Source of the DNA: Yarrowia lipolytica
Lineage: Eukaryota; Ascomycota; Dipodascomycetes; Dipodascales
Reading direction: 5' to 3'
Assembly: GCF_001761485.1 (NCBI RefSeq)
Contig: NC_090774.1
Location: 1,054,001 to 1,118,000, forward strand
Length of the DNA stretch: 64,000 bases
In this document: positions 46,500 through 57,000 of the stretch, piece by piece
How the letters are laid out: each line of letters begins with the position of its first letter
Numbering within the stretch: the first letter of the stretch is position 1
Program-made: the position numbers and the translations under genes
Notes under the pieces: model-generated
The model's input: the letters and a program-made list of their open reading frames with translations, nothing else
What the model was told of the DNA's origin: nothing
Databases searched by the model: none

Positions 46500-49400
46500 C
46501 TACTCCGTCTTCGGCTTTTTGATCTCCTCCACCTTCTTTTCCTCCTCTCCCTCAGCACCTCTCTTGACGCCTCGGTTCTCCTTGCCCTTGACAAACGATG
46601 CCTCATCCTGATCATCGTCAAGCAGCCACAGTGCCACATCTCGTGACGGCTTGGAGTTGACCTCCTCCTCGTGACTCTGGCTCTGGCCACTCATGACCAC
46701 ATTCTGCACATGCTCCTTCTGTTTGGCTCGATCTCGCATTCGCTCTTCGATAGTACCCTTGACCAGCAGACGGTACACAGTCACCTGCCGGGTCTGTCCC
46801 AGTCGATGGGCTCGATCCATGGCCTGCGAATCGATCGTAGGGTTCCAGTCGGAATCATAGAAGATGACTGTGTCGGCAGCTGTCAAGTTGATACCCAGAC
46901 CTCCAGCTCGAGTGGATAGCAAAAACACGAATAGCTCGGGCTTGGTCTGCCAGTCGTTGACGAGATCTCTTCGATCGGACAGCTTGGAGGAACCGTCCAG
47001 TCGACAGTAGTTGTACTGCTTGAACGTGAGGTACTCCTCGGCCAGGTCCATCATCTTGGTCATCTGGAAATAGACGAGAACACGGTGACCTCCAGCCTTC
47101 AACTCTGCGAGCAGCTCGTCCAGCTTGGCGAGCTTGCCAGAGCACGAGATGAACTTGGACATAGAGGGCATTCGCAGAGTGTTGATGCCGTTGAAGTCCA
47201 GCACCCGAGACGGGAACAGATCGTTGGGAGGCAGTGAAACAGACCCAGGAGTCAATGCAGTGACATTGGTGCCCTTTACCTCGGCCTCGGCCTTCTCCAA
47301 CCACCACAGTTCCTGGCCAAGAGTGAGGGGTGTAAGGGCTCTTCGCACGTCCACGCCACCCATCTTCTCCTCCTGCTCAATCTGGAACCCTCGGTCACGG
47401 CAAACAAAGTCCACAGGAGGAGCAACGACGCGAGGGTCATATGCAGGCTCCAGTCGGTGGAGATACGAGTCGTAGAGAGTCTCAAAGACGTCAAATGGAG
47501 AAGGAGCAGGTGTGTACCTGGGCAGCGCACCGACGCTGGGAACATCACGATTGACCTCGTTAATAACACGCTCCATGACCCCCATCTGACTGACTCGGCT
47601 GACTCGGCCCACTCCTCCTTCCTCCTCGACCACAAGGTCTCTCTTTCGACCCATCCAAGAAGGCTCCCAGATGTTCAGATCGACCTTGAGCAGCTTATTC
47701 AAGCTACCGGCCTTGCTGTGTTCTCCAGGAACGTCCAAGAAGCCCCCCTCCCGGTACACGAGCTTGGGGACTTCAAAACTGATGAGGTTTCGATTGCTGC
47801 TTCCAATCCAAGTGTCTTTGTCAGAGCCACAGTTGGAAGGGCCAAAGTTATAGGCACTCTTCACATCGGCACGCTCAAACAAGTCGGGATGGTTGCAAAC
47901 CTTTCGGAATTGCATGACCAGGTTCATCAGACTCTGAGTGTTCTCTTCAGAGCCACTCTGGGCCTTGGCAAGGAGCTCCTGCAGGTTGATCTGAGACTTC
48001 AGAATCTTGTACATGACTCGCTGCCGGGTGGTCAGGTTGCAGTACACATCAATCTCAATCTTATCGCCCAGCTCTTGCTGCACGTGCTTCTTAACTCGTC
48101 GCAACATGAACGGCTTCAGGATCATATGCAGTCGCTTGAGCTGCTGCTGGTCTAGCTGCGACTTTTCCTTGGCGTGCGACTCAATGTCCTTGGAAAACCA
48201 TTCGGAAAACTCATCGTGCGAGTCGAAAAGAGAGGGCATGATGAAATGCAACAGCGCCCATAGTTCCTGCATGGAGTTCTGAATGGGAGTACCGGTCAAA
48301 AGCAGTCGGTTTCGGCACTGGAAAGCCAGCAGAGACTTCCATCGCGAAGAAGAAGACGACTTGATGGCCTGAGCCTCATCCAGAATCATGTATTGCCACT
48401 TCACTCGAGAAAAGTACTGGGCATCAGACACAACGAGCTGATATGAGGTGACCAGCACATGGAACGGCGAATCTCGCGTGTACTTGACATTCTTTCTGTC
48501 CCAGAATTTTCGCAAAATCTTTCGATCCTTACCATTACCCCAATAAGGCAACACTTTGAAGTCGGGGACAAACTTGGAGATTTCCTGCTGCCAGTTGTGG
48601 AGTGTGGAAGCAGGTGCGATCACAAGATATGGACCCCAGATGTTGTGGGTCTCGGCGAGATAGGCCATGACGGAGATCGACTGGACAGTCTTTCCCAGAC
48701 CCATTTCGTCAGCAAGAATACCGTTGATACCCTGCTCGTACAGGTTGGCCAGCCAGTTGAGACCCTTAAGCTGGTATTCCTTGAGAGTGCAGTTGAGGAG
48801 TTTGGGCTGGGAGAGCTGTAGGTCTCCAAGAGACGTGGGGTTCTGAAAGGCGTCATCCGAGTCAGCTGCAGCGCCAGATTCGGCGGTAGGCGTCTCAGAC
48901 TGCGCGTCGAACGCCTGGGCCTGCTGCTGGTTCCTTCGCACCTGATTATGAGCATTCTGCATGGCAATCTGCCGCAGCTTGTCGTCATCGTCTTCGTCAA
49001 AGTCCAGCTCTGCAGCCCGCTTCGTCTCCACATCGCTGCCACTTTTGGCAATCTTCTCCATGGCCTCGTAGTCCTCGTCACCGTCCTTGGCAGCCTCACC
49101 ATCTTCCATCTCGTCAGTCTTGATCTTCCGACCGATGAAATGTGAGTATAGCTCTGTCTGGGTGAGCAAGAAATTGAGCTTCCTGGCTTGCCGCTTACTC
49201 TCTCGATCTTCCTCGTCCTTCTTGGCCTGGTCAAGAGCCTCCTTCTCGGCCTTCTTTCGCAGATCTCGCTCTTCCTTCTCATTTCTCTTCCAGAAAGAGA
49301 GCATCTCTCGCATAGCTCGTCGAGCCTTGCCTTGCATGTCCTTGATAGACTTGTTGGTTCGATATTGCCATCTTCGGGCCTCCTTGGACGCCAAAACAGC

Positions 49401-51458
49401 TGTTTTTCGGTGGTTGGACTGCTTCACGGCGATCGTTGCAGCCACAGTTTTGTGCACCTTGGCGGCGTCTCGACGTGCCATATCCTTCCAAATGGAATCA
49501 TAGGCCTGATCAAGCTGCTTGGCAGCAGCCGCAGCTTCCTTAGCCGCCGCATTTTCTTCCCTAATCTCCCTGTCCTTCTCTCGCTGCTCTGCCTGGAGCT
49601 GTTTCTTCGTCTTTGGCTTGGGGGCAGGGGAAGCCTCCTTAGAGGAGGTTCCCGCTGCGACAGAAGCAGCAGCTGACGTCTTAGATACGGCCTTGCTTCG
49701 CTTCTTTGCCTTCGGAGTGGACACAGAAGAAGTTGTTGCGGCGGCAGCGGCGGCAGCGCCTGCAGCAGAGGAAGCTGACGCTGGTGCTGACGATGTGGAG
49801 GACACTGGGGCTGCTGATGATGACGACGATGCAGCAGGACTGGCCGATGTATGTGCGCCGGCCAGGCCACCACCCTCCTCGTACTCCACAAACGCCACAC
49901 GCACAATCGCCTCCTTTTGCAGGGACGTCTTAGCGCTTTGCTTAACGGCTGCGTAGCGGGCTGCGTTTGTGTACGCCTTGGTTTTCGTGTATTCATCAAT
50001 CACGACCTTGTCTCGCAACTCTTCCAGCTGCACCACGGCCTCCAGCCGGCTCTGGACCTGCTGTAGAAATCCCGTCTTGGCGTCTGCGTATGCGGGATCA
50101 TCTGCATCCGCGGGTGGTGACTCCGGTGCAGAGTGATCGCCGTCAACAGACGTGTGACCCTGAATGGGAATCTGGATAGGCCACGGAGCCTGCTGCGGAA
50201 TCTGCTGCTGCGACATGTAAATGCGGGGAGCGTACATGTCAGGTGGTGCCGGATGACCCTGATGGCCAGGGTGTCCTGGGTGGCCCTGGTGGCCGGGATG
50301 AGGACCCTGATGCTGCACCGGGTGAGGAGACATATTGGGATGACCCTGGGGGGACATGTGACCCGGATGCGGTGGTGGGGGGTGTTGATGCTGGGGATGG
50401 GGCTGCTGTTTGTGGTACATGGGCGGCGATGTGGAAGAGTGGTGCTGGTGCTGCAGCATGGGAGGTGAGTGCTGCGGCGAGTGGTGTGGATGCGGATGAT
50501 GCTGGTGATGCTGCGGCAGCATCGGTGGCGACTGCTGTTGAGGATGCTGAGGATGCTGGGGGTGCTGCTGCTGCATGTAGTGCTGCTCGTGGCCCATCAT
50601 GGGAGGCCCCGGCATGGTGTGTCCATTCTGAGGCGAATGCTGTGGCGAGATGTGCGGTGCCTGATGCGTCTGGTGGGGGGAGAGATGTGGTGGTGGTGGT
50701 GGATGGTGCAGAGCAGGAGGGGGCTGTTGCTGTAGTGGTGACTGCTGTTGTAGCGGTGGGGCCGGTGGCTGCTGAGAGGCATCCGATGCACGTCGTTCTC
50801 CACCAGAGAGAATCGATGAAATGGACATAGCCCCGCGGTTCTGTGTTAGTTAGATCGGTATCGTAGAGATGGCATGCGACATGGTTGATGAGAAGTGAGA
50901 CATGGTAAACGGGATAGGGGAGCTGTGATAGGGCAGGACCGGAGTTTGAGATACTAACGTGTCGGATCCAGCCTCAGGATGCTCGATGGAGATGTATACG
51001 GCGATGACAGCCTCGTCAGCAAAGAGATCACCGTTTCCATATCACTTTCTATCACAGGCGGCACGAACGGTATCCCCATCGACCGTGGCAGAAGCATGAT
51101 CGAGACACTTCACGGATGCAGAATCCCTTCAATGCCATCGGCTTCTCATCTTCGCGGCCCCGTTCAGGTCTTGTGGCATGTCACCGTGGTGCTACCCGGT
51201 TGACATAAGCAGCGGTGTGGGTGTGTGGCAATGGCAACAAGACAGAATCGAAACCGATCGGCTCGCCAAGGGCACCATCGTGCTCGCCGAGTCCCACCAA
51301 GTTGATTGCATCTTCTCCCGTCGCCCACAAACGTCTGTGGCAAAAAATACCATGTCTCCCTCCCTCGCCCCAAACCTCCCTCCTCGTAAGCCCGTATTCA
51401 GCCATCGCCAACTGGTAATACTCACGGTCTCATCGTGGTTGTTGTTATGGCCATTCAT
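46500..51458 (-). CDS. INO80: INO80 chromatin-remodelling ATPase, 33-nt first exon
   Basis: Exon 1 is 51426-51458 ([11 protein letters not shown]) and exon 2 is 46500-50840, giving 1457 residues. The 585-nt intron runs from GTGAGT to CTAACACAG. Exon 2 begins AAC-CGC-GGG-GCT-ATG in phase, so translation could also start at 50828 with [11 protein letters not shown]. The first 220 residues are His/Pro/Gln-rich low complexity. The DBINO domain follows at about 455-575 ([34 protein letters not shown]). The Snf2 ATPase has [12 protein letters not shown] (about 720), the INO80-type DEAQ box (about 830), LLTGTPIQN, a long family insert, then [11 protein letters not shown] (about 1315) and [11 protein letters not shown]. 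Ino80 is the motor of the complex that slides and edits H2A.Z nucleosomes in transcription, replication and repair. The DBINO domain and the large insert exclude Swr1 and Swi2. Confidence 0.96.
50841..51425 (-). other. INO80 intron
   Basis: The donor is GTGAGT at 51425 and the acceptor CTAACACAG ends at 50841, 12 nt before the internal ATG at 50828. Reading is in phase across the junction. If splicing failed, or transcription started inside the intron, the internal ATG would still give nearly the same protein. Confidence 0.8.
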
Positions 51459-54353
51459 GGCTGTTTTCGTTGCTTGTCTTTTTGTGTCTGTCGTTCCGCG
51501 TCTTTGTGTCGTGGCTTGGTGGTGATGGATGGAGTCAACAATAAATTGTGCAGTGCTGTTGCGTTGGTCTCTTCCTGCCTCCAATCGAACTCGAGCGCAG
51601 CGAGAGTTCGAAGAAAAAAACCTGCCCGCTGTTTCTGGAGGTGCACCGCAACGAGAAGAGGAGTGGGGTGGGAAAATGGGAAAAATATGGGGAAAAGGGG
51701 AGGAGGTGAAAAGGGCCAGGTTGATGATTACCAAAAAAAAACTTGGTATTTATAAAAACCCCCCTTCATTTGTCAAATACCACTCCGCCCCATCTGCACC
51801 CTCCCTTCTTCCTCAGGGTTCCCAATAGTCTATCTATCGTATGCACCTGTGCTCCACCTTCCGGGGGTGTAGCAGAAAAAGCCGGATACAGCTCACACAA
51901 TAAGGGGCAAAATCGAGCGGGCATGGAACAAGATGGGGATATTTGTGATGACTAATCCGACTTTTTAGAAAATCCCACAGCCATCCATCTGCACCCTCTC
52001 TTCGCGCCTTCCTACACTTTCCCAATCGCATGCTTCATGCGCTCGACTTTGACGTAATACTATGTAATGAAGTAGCTCTGGGTGAAGGTGGAAGTCTCCG
52101 AGAAATGGTGGGATAAACGTATGGAAATGCTGGCTGTAAAGATCTTTCTGTGGTGTTAATTGATACCGTTTTACTTTTTCTTGCTACAATTCAACTTTGC
52201 GGTGGCTCTTCCGCCCTACAAGTACCTGGTCATCACCGCAATGTCGAGCTCAGGACGGAAGACGTCTAACTCTCTCGATACTTGATATATGGAGACGGGG
52301 GTGCCGTCAATGTGCTCGGCTCGTCGCAAGGAAGCTGTTGGTGCCACTTTCGGCGCAAGTAGGCCCACATTAGCCAACCCCTTGACAGCCGACCGGGTTA
52401 GTTTTTAGCTCACGTTATTTCCACGCGTTGGGTGCAACCCTCAAACGTTTTCGCTGCATTATTCGAAAACCATCGTGATGATTGATTTACGGATACCGGC
52501 CTGGATTAATAATTGACGGCGACGAGCTATGATGATTATTAGGTAGTTAGGAAATGAAAAGCGGAAAAAGACGTGCGAGGGAAGCGGTATAAATAGTAGG
52601 CGGTTGCCGGCGAGCAAACCCATTAACAACCGGGTCTAAACCCTGCCTCTGTCATGTTCAACAAGATGGTCCTGTATATATACTGGCTTGCCCCTCATTC
52701 AGCCCAGTCCACACGTTCCGTTGCTGCCAAAGTGAAACTTTATGACGAGATGTTGGTGCCACTTGGAGGTGGTTTAGTTGATTAGGAGCAATTTTCGAAA
52801 CCCAAATGAGACTGCAAAATCACGTATTTTCCAACTATCGGCATTTCGACTCATTTTGATGAATGAAAACACACTCCATCGTACTCCATCGCGAGCACTT
52901 CTCACAACCACTCGCCACGATGTACAGTAACAACGATGTTGGTGCAAACAAGGTTGGCGCGGACTTGGGTTGGGTTGGGACGACTACAGTTCTGGGTTGG
53001 GGTTGAAATACGACATAATAACTGCTGAAGAGGGCACAGCCCAACAGGTGAAACAGCCAATGGAAGTACGCGATGATTATCCGAACGTGGGAAATAACTT
53101 CAAAGACGATCCGAGGTTGGTAAAATGTCGTTGGAGGGTTTTTCAAAGGCCTTTGGAAGGTTTTTCCAAGGGTCTTATGCCATTCGAAGGTCGGCTGAGA
53201 GACAACTACGATAGAGTGACCTTGAAGCTATATTGTAGTTGAACTCAGCCGTAGTGTTTGTTATAATATAACAACCTTTAGTTGAGTATACAAGAACCCC
53301 ACGAGAGTACTCCATTGTCGAGGGTACAATCATATTAAACACCCAAAAGCCGTTATAAAACACTCGAGAAATCACATAAACACTCTAGAACTCTCATTTC
53401 CAACCAAGAATTGTACAAAACGCCTAATATCACCATGGAATACAACCGTCCAAATCTCAGCCTTACACGTTGCACTTACATCTGATAACTTTAGTATAGA
53501 CGCCCAAAGTCGGTCAATACGAACAACAAACAAGACAAACGTTGGGCCCGATGCATAAAAGGGGTCACGTGATCCACCTGAGCCCGCCACCCCCCGTCCT
53601 CTCCAGTATTTACCTCATGCGCCCGGTATTGCTCGCTGACTAAGCGTTGATAAAGTTCACATCTATCTGCACCCTCCTCCTCAGTTCACCAGTTATTGTA
53701 ACAAGAGACGTTGCAATTGGAGCGACACAAACGGAACGGGGAAAAGGTATCACGTGACCGTATTACTGACATCATATCCACACGGCGACAACCCTAACTC
53801 CTGCGGCTTTCGACTCGCAAATTACACGAATCTACAGTACCCAGTGTCACCATTGCGAGGGTACATGACCAGGTGACAACAAAAAGAGGTCTTTCGATAA
53901 AACAGCAACTTTTGGGGGCACATTCCGAAAGATTGGATCACGTGACCTACTAAAACTACATTGTGAGTGACGGCAAGATAATGGAGAGACTCTCCACCCT
54001 ACAATATGTCTAGACGGATTACCACTGTCTAGAAAGAGATGACTGGTTATGGCTAATATCATTCAATTTGGGAGCTTGTGGAGATGATGTTACTTTTTGA
54101 AGTTTTTCAATAACTTCATTTTTGAGCGATGTGTGATATTTCTGGGTTTTGTTCATGTTTGAAACCTCTACATTTGGCCAAGCAGTTTGTTTACGTTATC
54201 GCGTCAATTTTTCTTCGCATATGAATGTTCCTGAAGCCATTCTTCTATTGCGACTAACCCAGCTCTGATCTATATCAGTACAAGTACATACGTGATATAT
54301 CACGAGACACATCTTCTGCAGAACGCACGTTCCTCCCATTAATTTCTTCTACA
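51459..54353. other. Divergent 2.9-kb region between INO80 and GEF1
   Basis: It should hold both promoters. A TATAAATAG-like element lies near 52590. TCACGTGA palindromes occur around 53566, 53751 and 53939. CTAACCCAG at 54254-54262 and GTGAGT at 53963 could bound a 300-nt intron in the GEF1 leader. A direct and inverted GGAAGGTTTTTCC-like repeat lies near 53130-53172. The frame at 52970-53242 starts at TTG and is not convincing. Confidence 0.55.
53963..54262 (+). other. Candidate intron in the GEF1 5' leader
   Basis: The GTGAGT donor and fused CTAACCCAG acceptor match the introns proved in coding genes nearby, and the acceptor lies 91 nt before the GEF1 ATG. No ATG occurs between the acceptor and that ATG, and no upstream exon with a start codon fits, so this would be a 5'-UTR intron. 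Confidence 0.45.
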
Positions 54354-56672
54354 ATGGTCACCACTCCGCGTGACTCGTTTGATTCTCTGATATCAGAAAA
54401 CAGCAATCCTCAGATCACAGAACCCGAACCCCCATCTTCACCCAGAAACGTCTTCAGGCCATTCACAGACACAATCAACAGAGCACAAGCCCTTGCCTCT
54501 GCTGCTCTTACAGACGACTCTGAATTCACATACAACCACAACATCTTCTACGATGACAAAACTACTATTGATTGGATGCACGAGTTTGCAAAAGAACGTC
54601 AGCAGCGAAGAATAGCCTGGGATACACCTGGAGTTCGAGGCCAGGCGCTACGATTAGTCAACACTAGTCGCCGATGGATTATCTTGATTGGTACAGGTAT
54701 TGCGGTTGGTTTGATTGCTGCGTGCATCGACATCACTAGTCATTGGATCGCGGATGTAAGATTGGGCTATTGCCAGAACGCTTTCTACTTGTCACGTGAC
54801 TCCTGCTGTTCTGGTATTGCAACAAACGACCCTTGCCCCGGTTGGATTGAGTGGAGCTCGTCGTATTTTCTGCGGTACATGATGTACACTTTCATCTGTG
54901 TCATTTGTGCAACTTCTGCGTCTGTGTTGGTCATCACATACTCTCCACACTCAAAGCTGTCTGGTATTTCGGAAATCAAGACAATTCTGGCAGGGTACAT
55001 TATCAAGGGCTTCATGGGCAAGTGGACTTTACTAATCAAGTCTCTCGGACTGGGGCTAGCTGTTGGATCTGGTGTTTGGGTTGGAAAAGAGGGTCCCTTG
55101 GTACACGTGGCCTGCTGTTGTGCGAACCTGCTCATTAGATACACGTCACGTGAGCACAACGAGGCCCAGAAGCGTGAGATTCTCTCAGCAGCGGCCGCAG
55201 CGGGTATTTCTGTTGCTTTCGGATCTCCCATTGGAGGTGTTCTCTTCTCCCTAGAGCAAGTATCGTACTACTTCCCTGACAAGACCATGTGGCACAGTTT
55301 TGTGTGCGCAATGATTGCCGCTGTGACTCTGCAGTTCGTGAACCCTTTTAGAACAGGTAAGCTTGTGCTGTTCCAAGTCGAGTACGATCGGCTCTGGCAC
55401 CGATTCGAGCTTGTGCCCTTCGCCATTCTGGGTATTTTTGGAGGTCTCTACGGAGCTTACTTCATCAAGCTTAACCTCAAATATGCTAAAATGCGCAAGA
55501 CCACCTTCATCAAAAACTTTCCCATTCTGGAAGTTGCCATTCTGGCTCTCATCACAGGTCTCATCAACTACCCCAATGTCTACATGCGACTCCAGCCCTC
55601 TGTTCTTCTGTCCTATCTCTTCCAGGAATGCAACGCTTCTACTCCAGAAGCTCTTTGTAACCTTGACAACTGGTCTCAGTCGGTGGCGCTTCTACTGTCA
55701 GCTTGTGGCCTAGGCTTCCTTCTTGCTTCTTATTCTTTTGGAGTGGCGCTACCTGCTGGAATCATCATCCCCAGTATGTGTATTGGGGCTCTCTTTGGTC
55801 GTGCAGTCGGTATTCTCATGGCTACATGGCATGAAACAAATCGCGACTTTTTCCTCTTTGCCAGCTGTCCGGCTGAAGGTACATGTGTCACTCCTGGTGT
55901 GTATGCCGTTGTTGGTGCCGCCTCTGCTCTGGGAGGTGTTACAAGACTTACTATCAGTATTGTTGTCATCACCTTCGAGCTCACTGGAGCTCTAAACTAC
56001 GTGCTTCCCATTATGGCTGGTGTAATGGTCAGTAAATGGGTTGGAGACGCCATTGGAGGTAAGAGGGGTATCTACGAAAGCTGGATCCATGTGCTGGATT
56101 TACCATATCTCGACAACAAGGACGACGAACCTGTTCCTGTTGTCTATGTGAAGGAGTTTATGACCAGCATTGATGATCTTGTGGTTATTCAGACCAACTC
56201 GAGTGACCACGTCAACACAATCGACTCTCTCCAATCGACTATTTCATCTTGCACCTTCCAGGGCTTCCCCATCGTAAACCAAGATACTATTCTTCAAGGG
56301 TACATTTTCCGATCAGAGCTGAAGTTCAGTATCGATAAAGCTCTTTTGTTTGATCACCTCACTGGTGAGACAGAGTGCGTATTTGAATCTCGGGATGCTG
56401 AAGACTCTTCATGTCTTCTTCTTCGTGAGTGGGTTGTTCAAGCTCCTCCCACAGTCACTTCTTCAGCTACTCTCCAGCTAGTGTCTAACATGTTCTTCAA
56501 GCTGGGTCTGCGGTACATTTGTGTGGTTGACAAGGGAAAGTTGGTTGGATTGATCACCAAGGAAGATTTGTGGCGACTGTTCAATTCGGATCGACTGAAG
56601 ACCATGGCCGTCCCGATTCTGGGAACTGTTAATGATGAGAGTAGGCAGGGACTGTTGCATGATGACGTTTAA
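54354..56672 (+). CDS. GEF1: CLC-family chloride transport protein (Gef1-like)
   Basis: This single coding exon gives 772 residues. A cytosolic head of about 100 residues is followed by the CLC membrane domain, with the first helix at WIILIGTGIAVGLIAAC. The selectivity and gating signature GSGVWVGKEGPLVH (about 239-252) includes the gating glutamate. Later motifs are AFGSPIGGVLFSLEQ and LPAGIIIPSMCIGALFGRAVG. Two CBS domains close the protein, the second visible as YICVVDKGKLVGLITKEDLWRLF. Yeast Gef1 works in the Golgi, endosome and vacuole system and supplies chloride for copper loading of the Fet3 ferroxidase. At the position of the mammalian proton glutamate this protein appears to have Gln (FSLEQ against FSLEE). 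Two TCACGTGA palindromes lie in the coding sequence as Ser-Arg-Asp/Glu. A leader intron is possible. Confidence 0.95.
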   Translation: MVTTPRDSFDSLISENSNPQITEPEPPSSPRNVFRPFTDTINRAQALASAALTDDSEFTYNHNIFYDDKTTIDWMHEFAKERQQRRIAWDTPGVRGQALRLVNTSRRWIILIGTGIAVGLIAACIDITSHWIADVRLGYCQNAFYLSRDSCCSGIATNDPCPGWIEWSSSYFLRYMMYTFICVICATSASVLVITYSPHSKLSGISEIKTILAGYIIKGFMGKWTLLIKSLGLGLAVGSGVWVGKEGPLVHVACCCANLLIRYTSREHNEAQKREILSAAAAAGISVAFGSPIGGVLFSLEQVSYYFPDKTMWHSFVCAMIAAVTLQFVNPFRTGKLVLFQVEYDRLWHRFELVPFAILGIFGGLYGAYFIKLNLKYAKMRKTTFIKNFPILEVAILALITGLINYPNVYMRLQPSVLLSYLFQECNASTPEALCNLDNWSQSVALLLSACGLGFLLASYSFGVALPAGIIIPSMCIGALFGRAVGILMATWHETNRDFFLFASCPAEGTCVTPGVYAVVGAASALGGVTRLTISIVVITFELTGALNYVLPIMAGVMVSKWVGDAIGGKRGIYESWIHVLDLPYLDNKDDEPVPVVYVKEFMTSIDDLVVIQTNSSDHVNTIDSLQSTISSCTFQGFPIVNQDTILQGYIFRSELKFSIDKALLFDHLTGETECVFESRDAEDSSCLLLREWVVQAPPTVTSSATLQLVSNMFFKLGLRYICVVDKGKLVGLITKEDLWRLFNSDRLKTMAVPILGTVNDESRQGLLHDDV

Positions 56673-56824
56673 AGCATGCATGCTAGTCGCCGAAGTTCTC
56701 GAACGGGCTACCACTCGTGTTGCCACGATATTACTAGACTGTGACATGAACCAATTGACTGACCATAGATACAGGTCTCAGAGACAGGTTACTCACACAA
56801 TCGAATGAAACACGTAGTAATAGA

Positions 56825-56856
<32 letters not shown>

Positions 56857-57000
56857 ATCCAATCGTGTGCGTGTAAGTTACAGTTCTCTGTCAATTGGTC
56901 AGGTAGGCACTCTTTGCGTCTATACTATTCATTAGAATGATTATTACTATGTACATTACCTGAGGTCTATGCTTTTATACCTATCTGATGCGTCCCATCG
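56673..57000. other. Convergent 3' spacer between GEF1 and the gene at 57001
   Basis: Both flanking genes end here. The spacer contains a run of exactly 30 A at 56826-56855. No gene is present. Confidence 0.8.
56826..56855 (+). repeat. Poly(A) tract of 30 nt
   Basis: There are thirty consecutive A on the plus strand, about 150 nt past the GEF1 stop. No duplicated target site was found around it, and nothing recognisable as a LINE precedes it. Confidence 0.95.

Noticed and set aside
51192-51734. 180-codon minus frame including INO80 exon 1
   Set aside because: It starts at TTG. Only the 33 nt from ATG at 51458 to the donor at 51425 fit the INO80 transcript.
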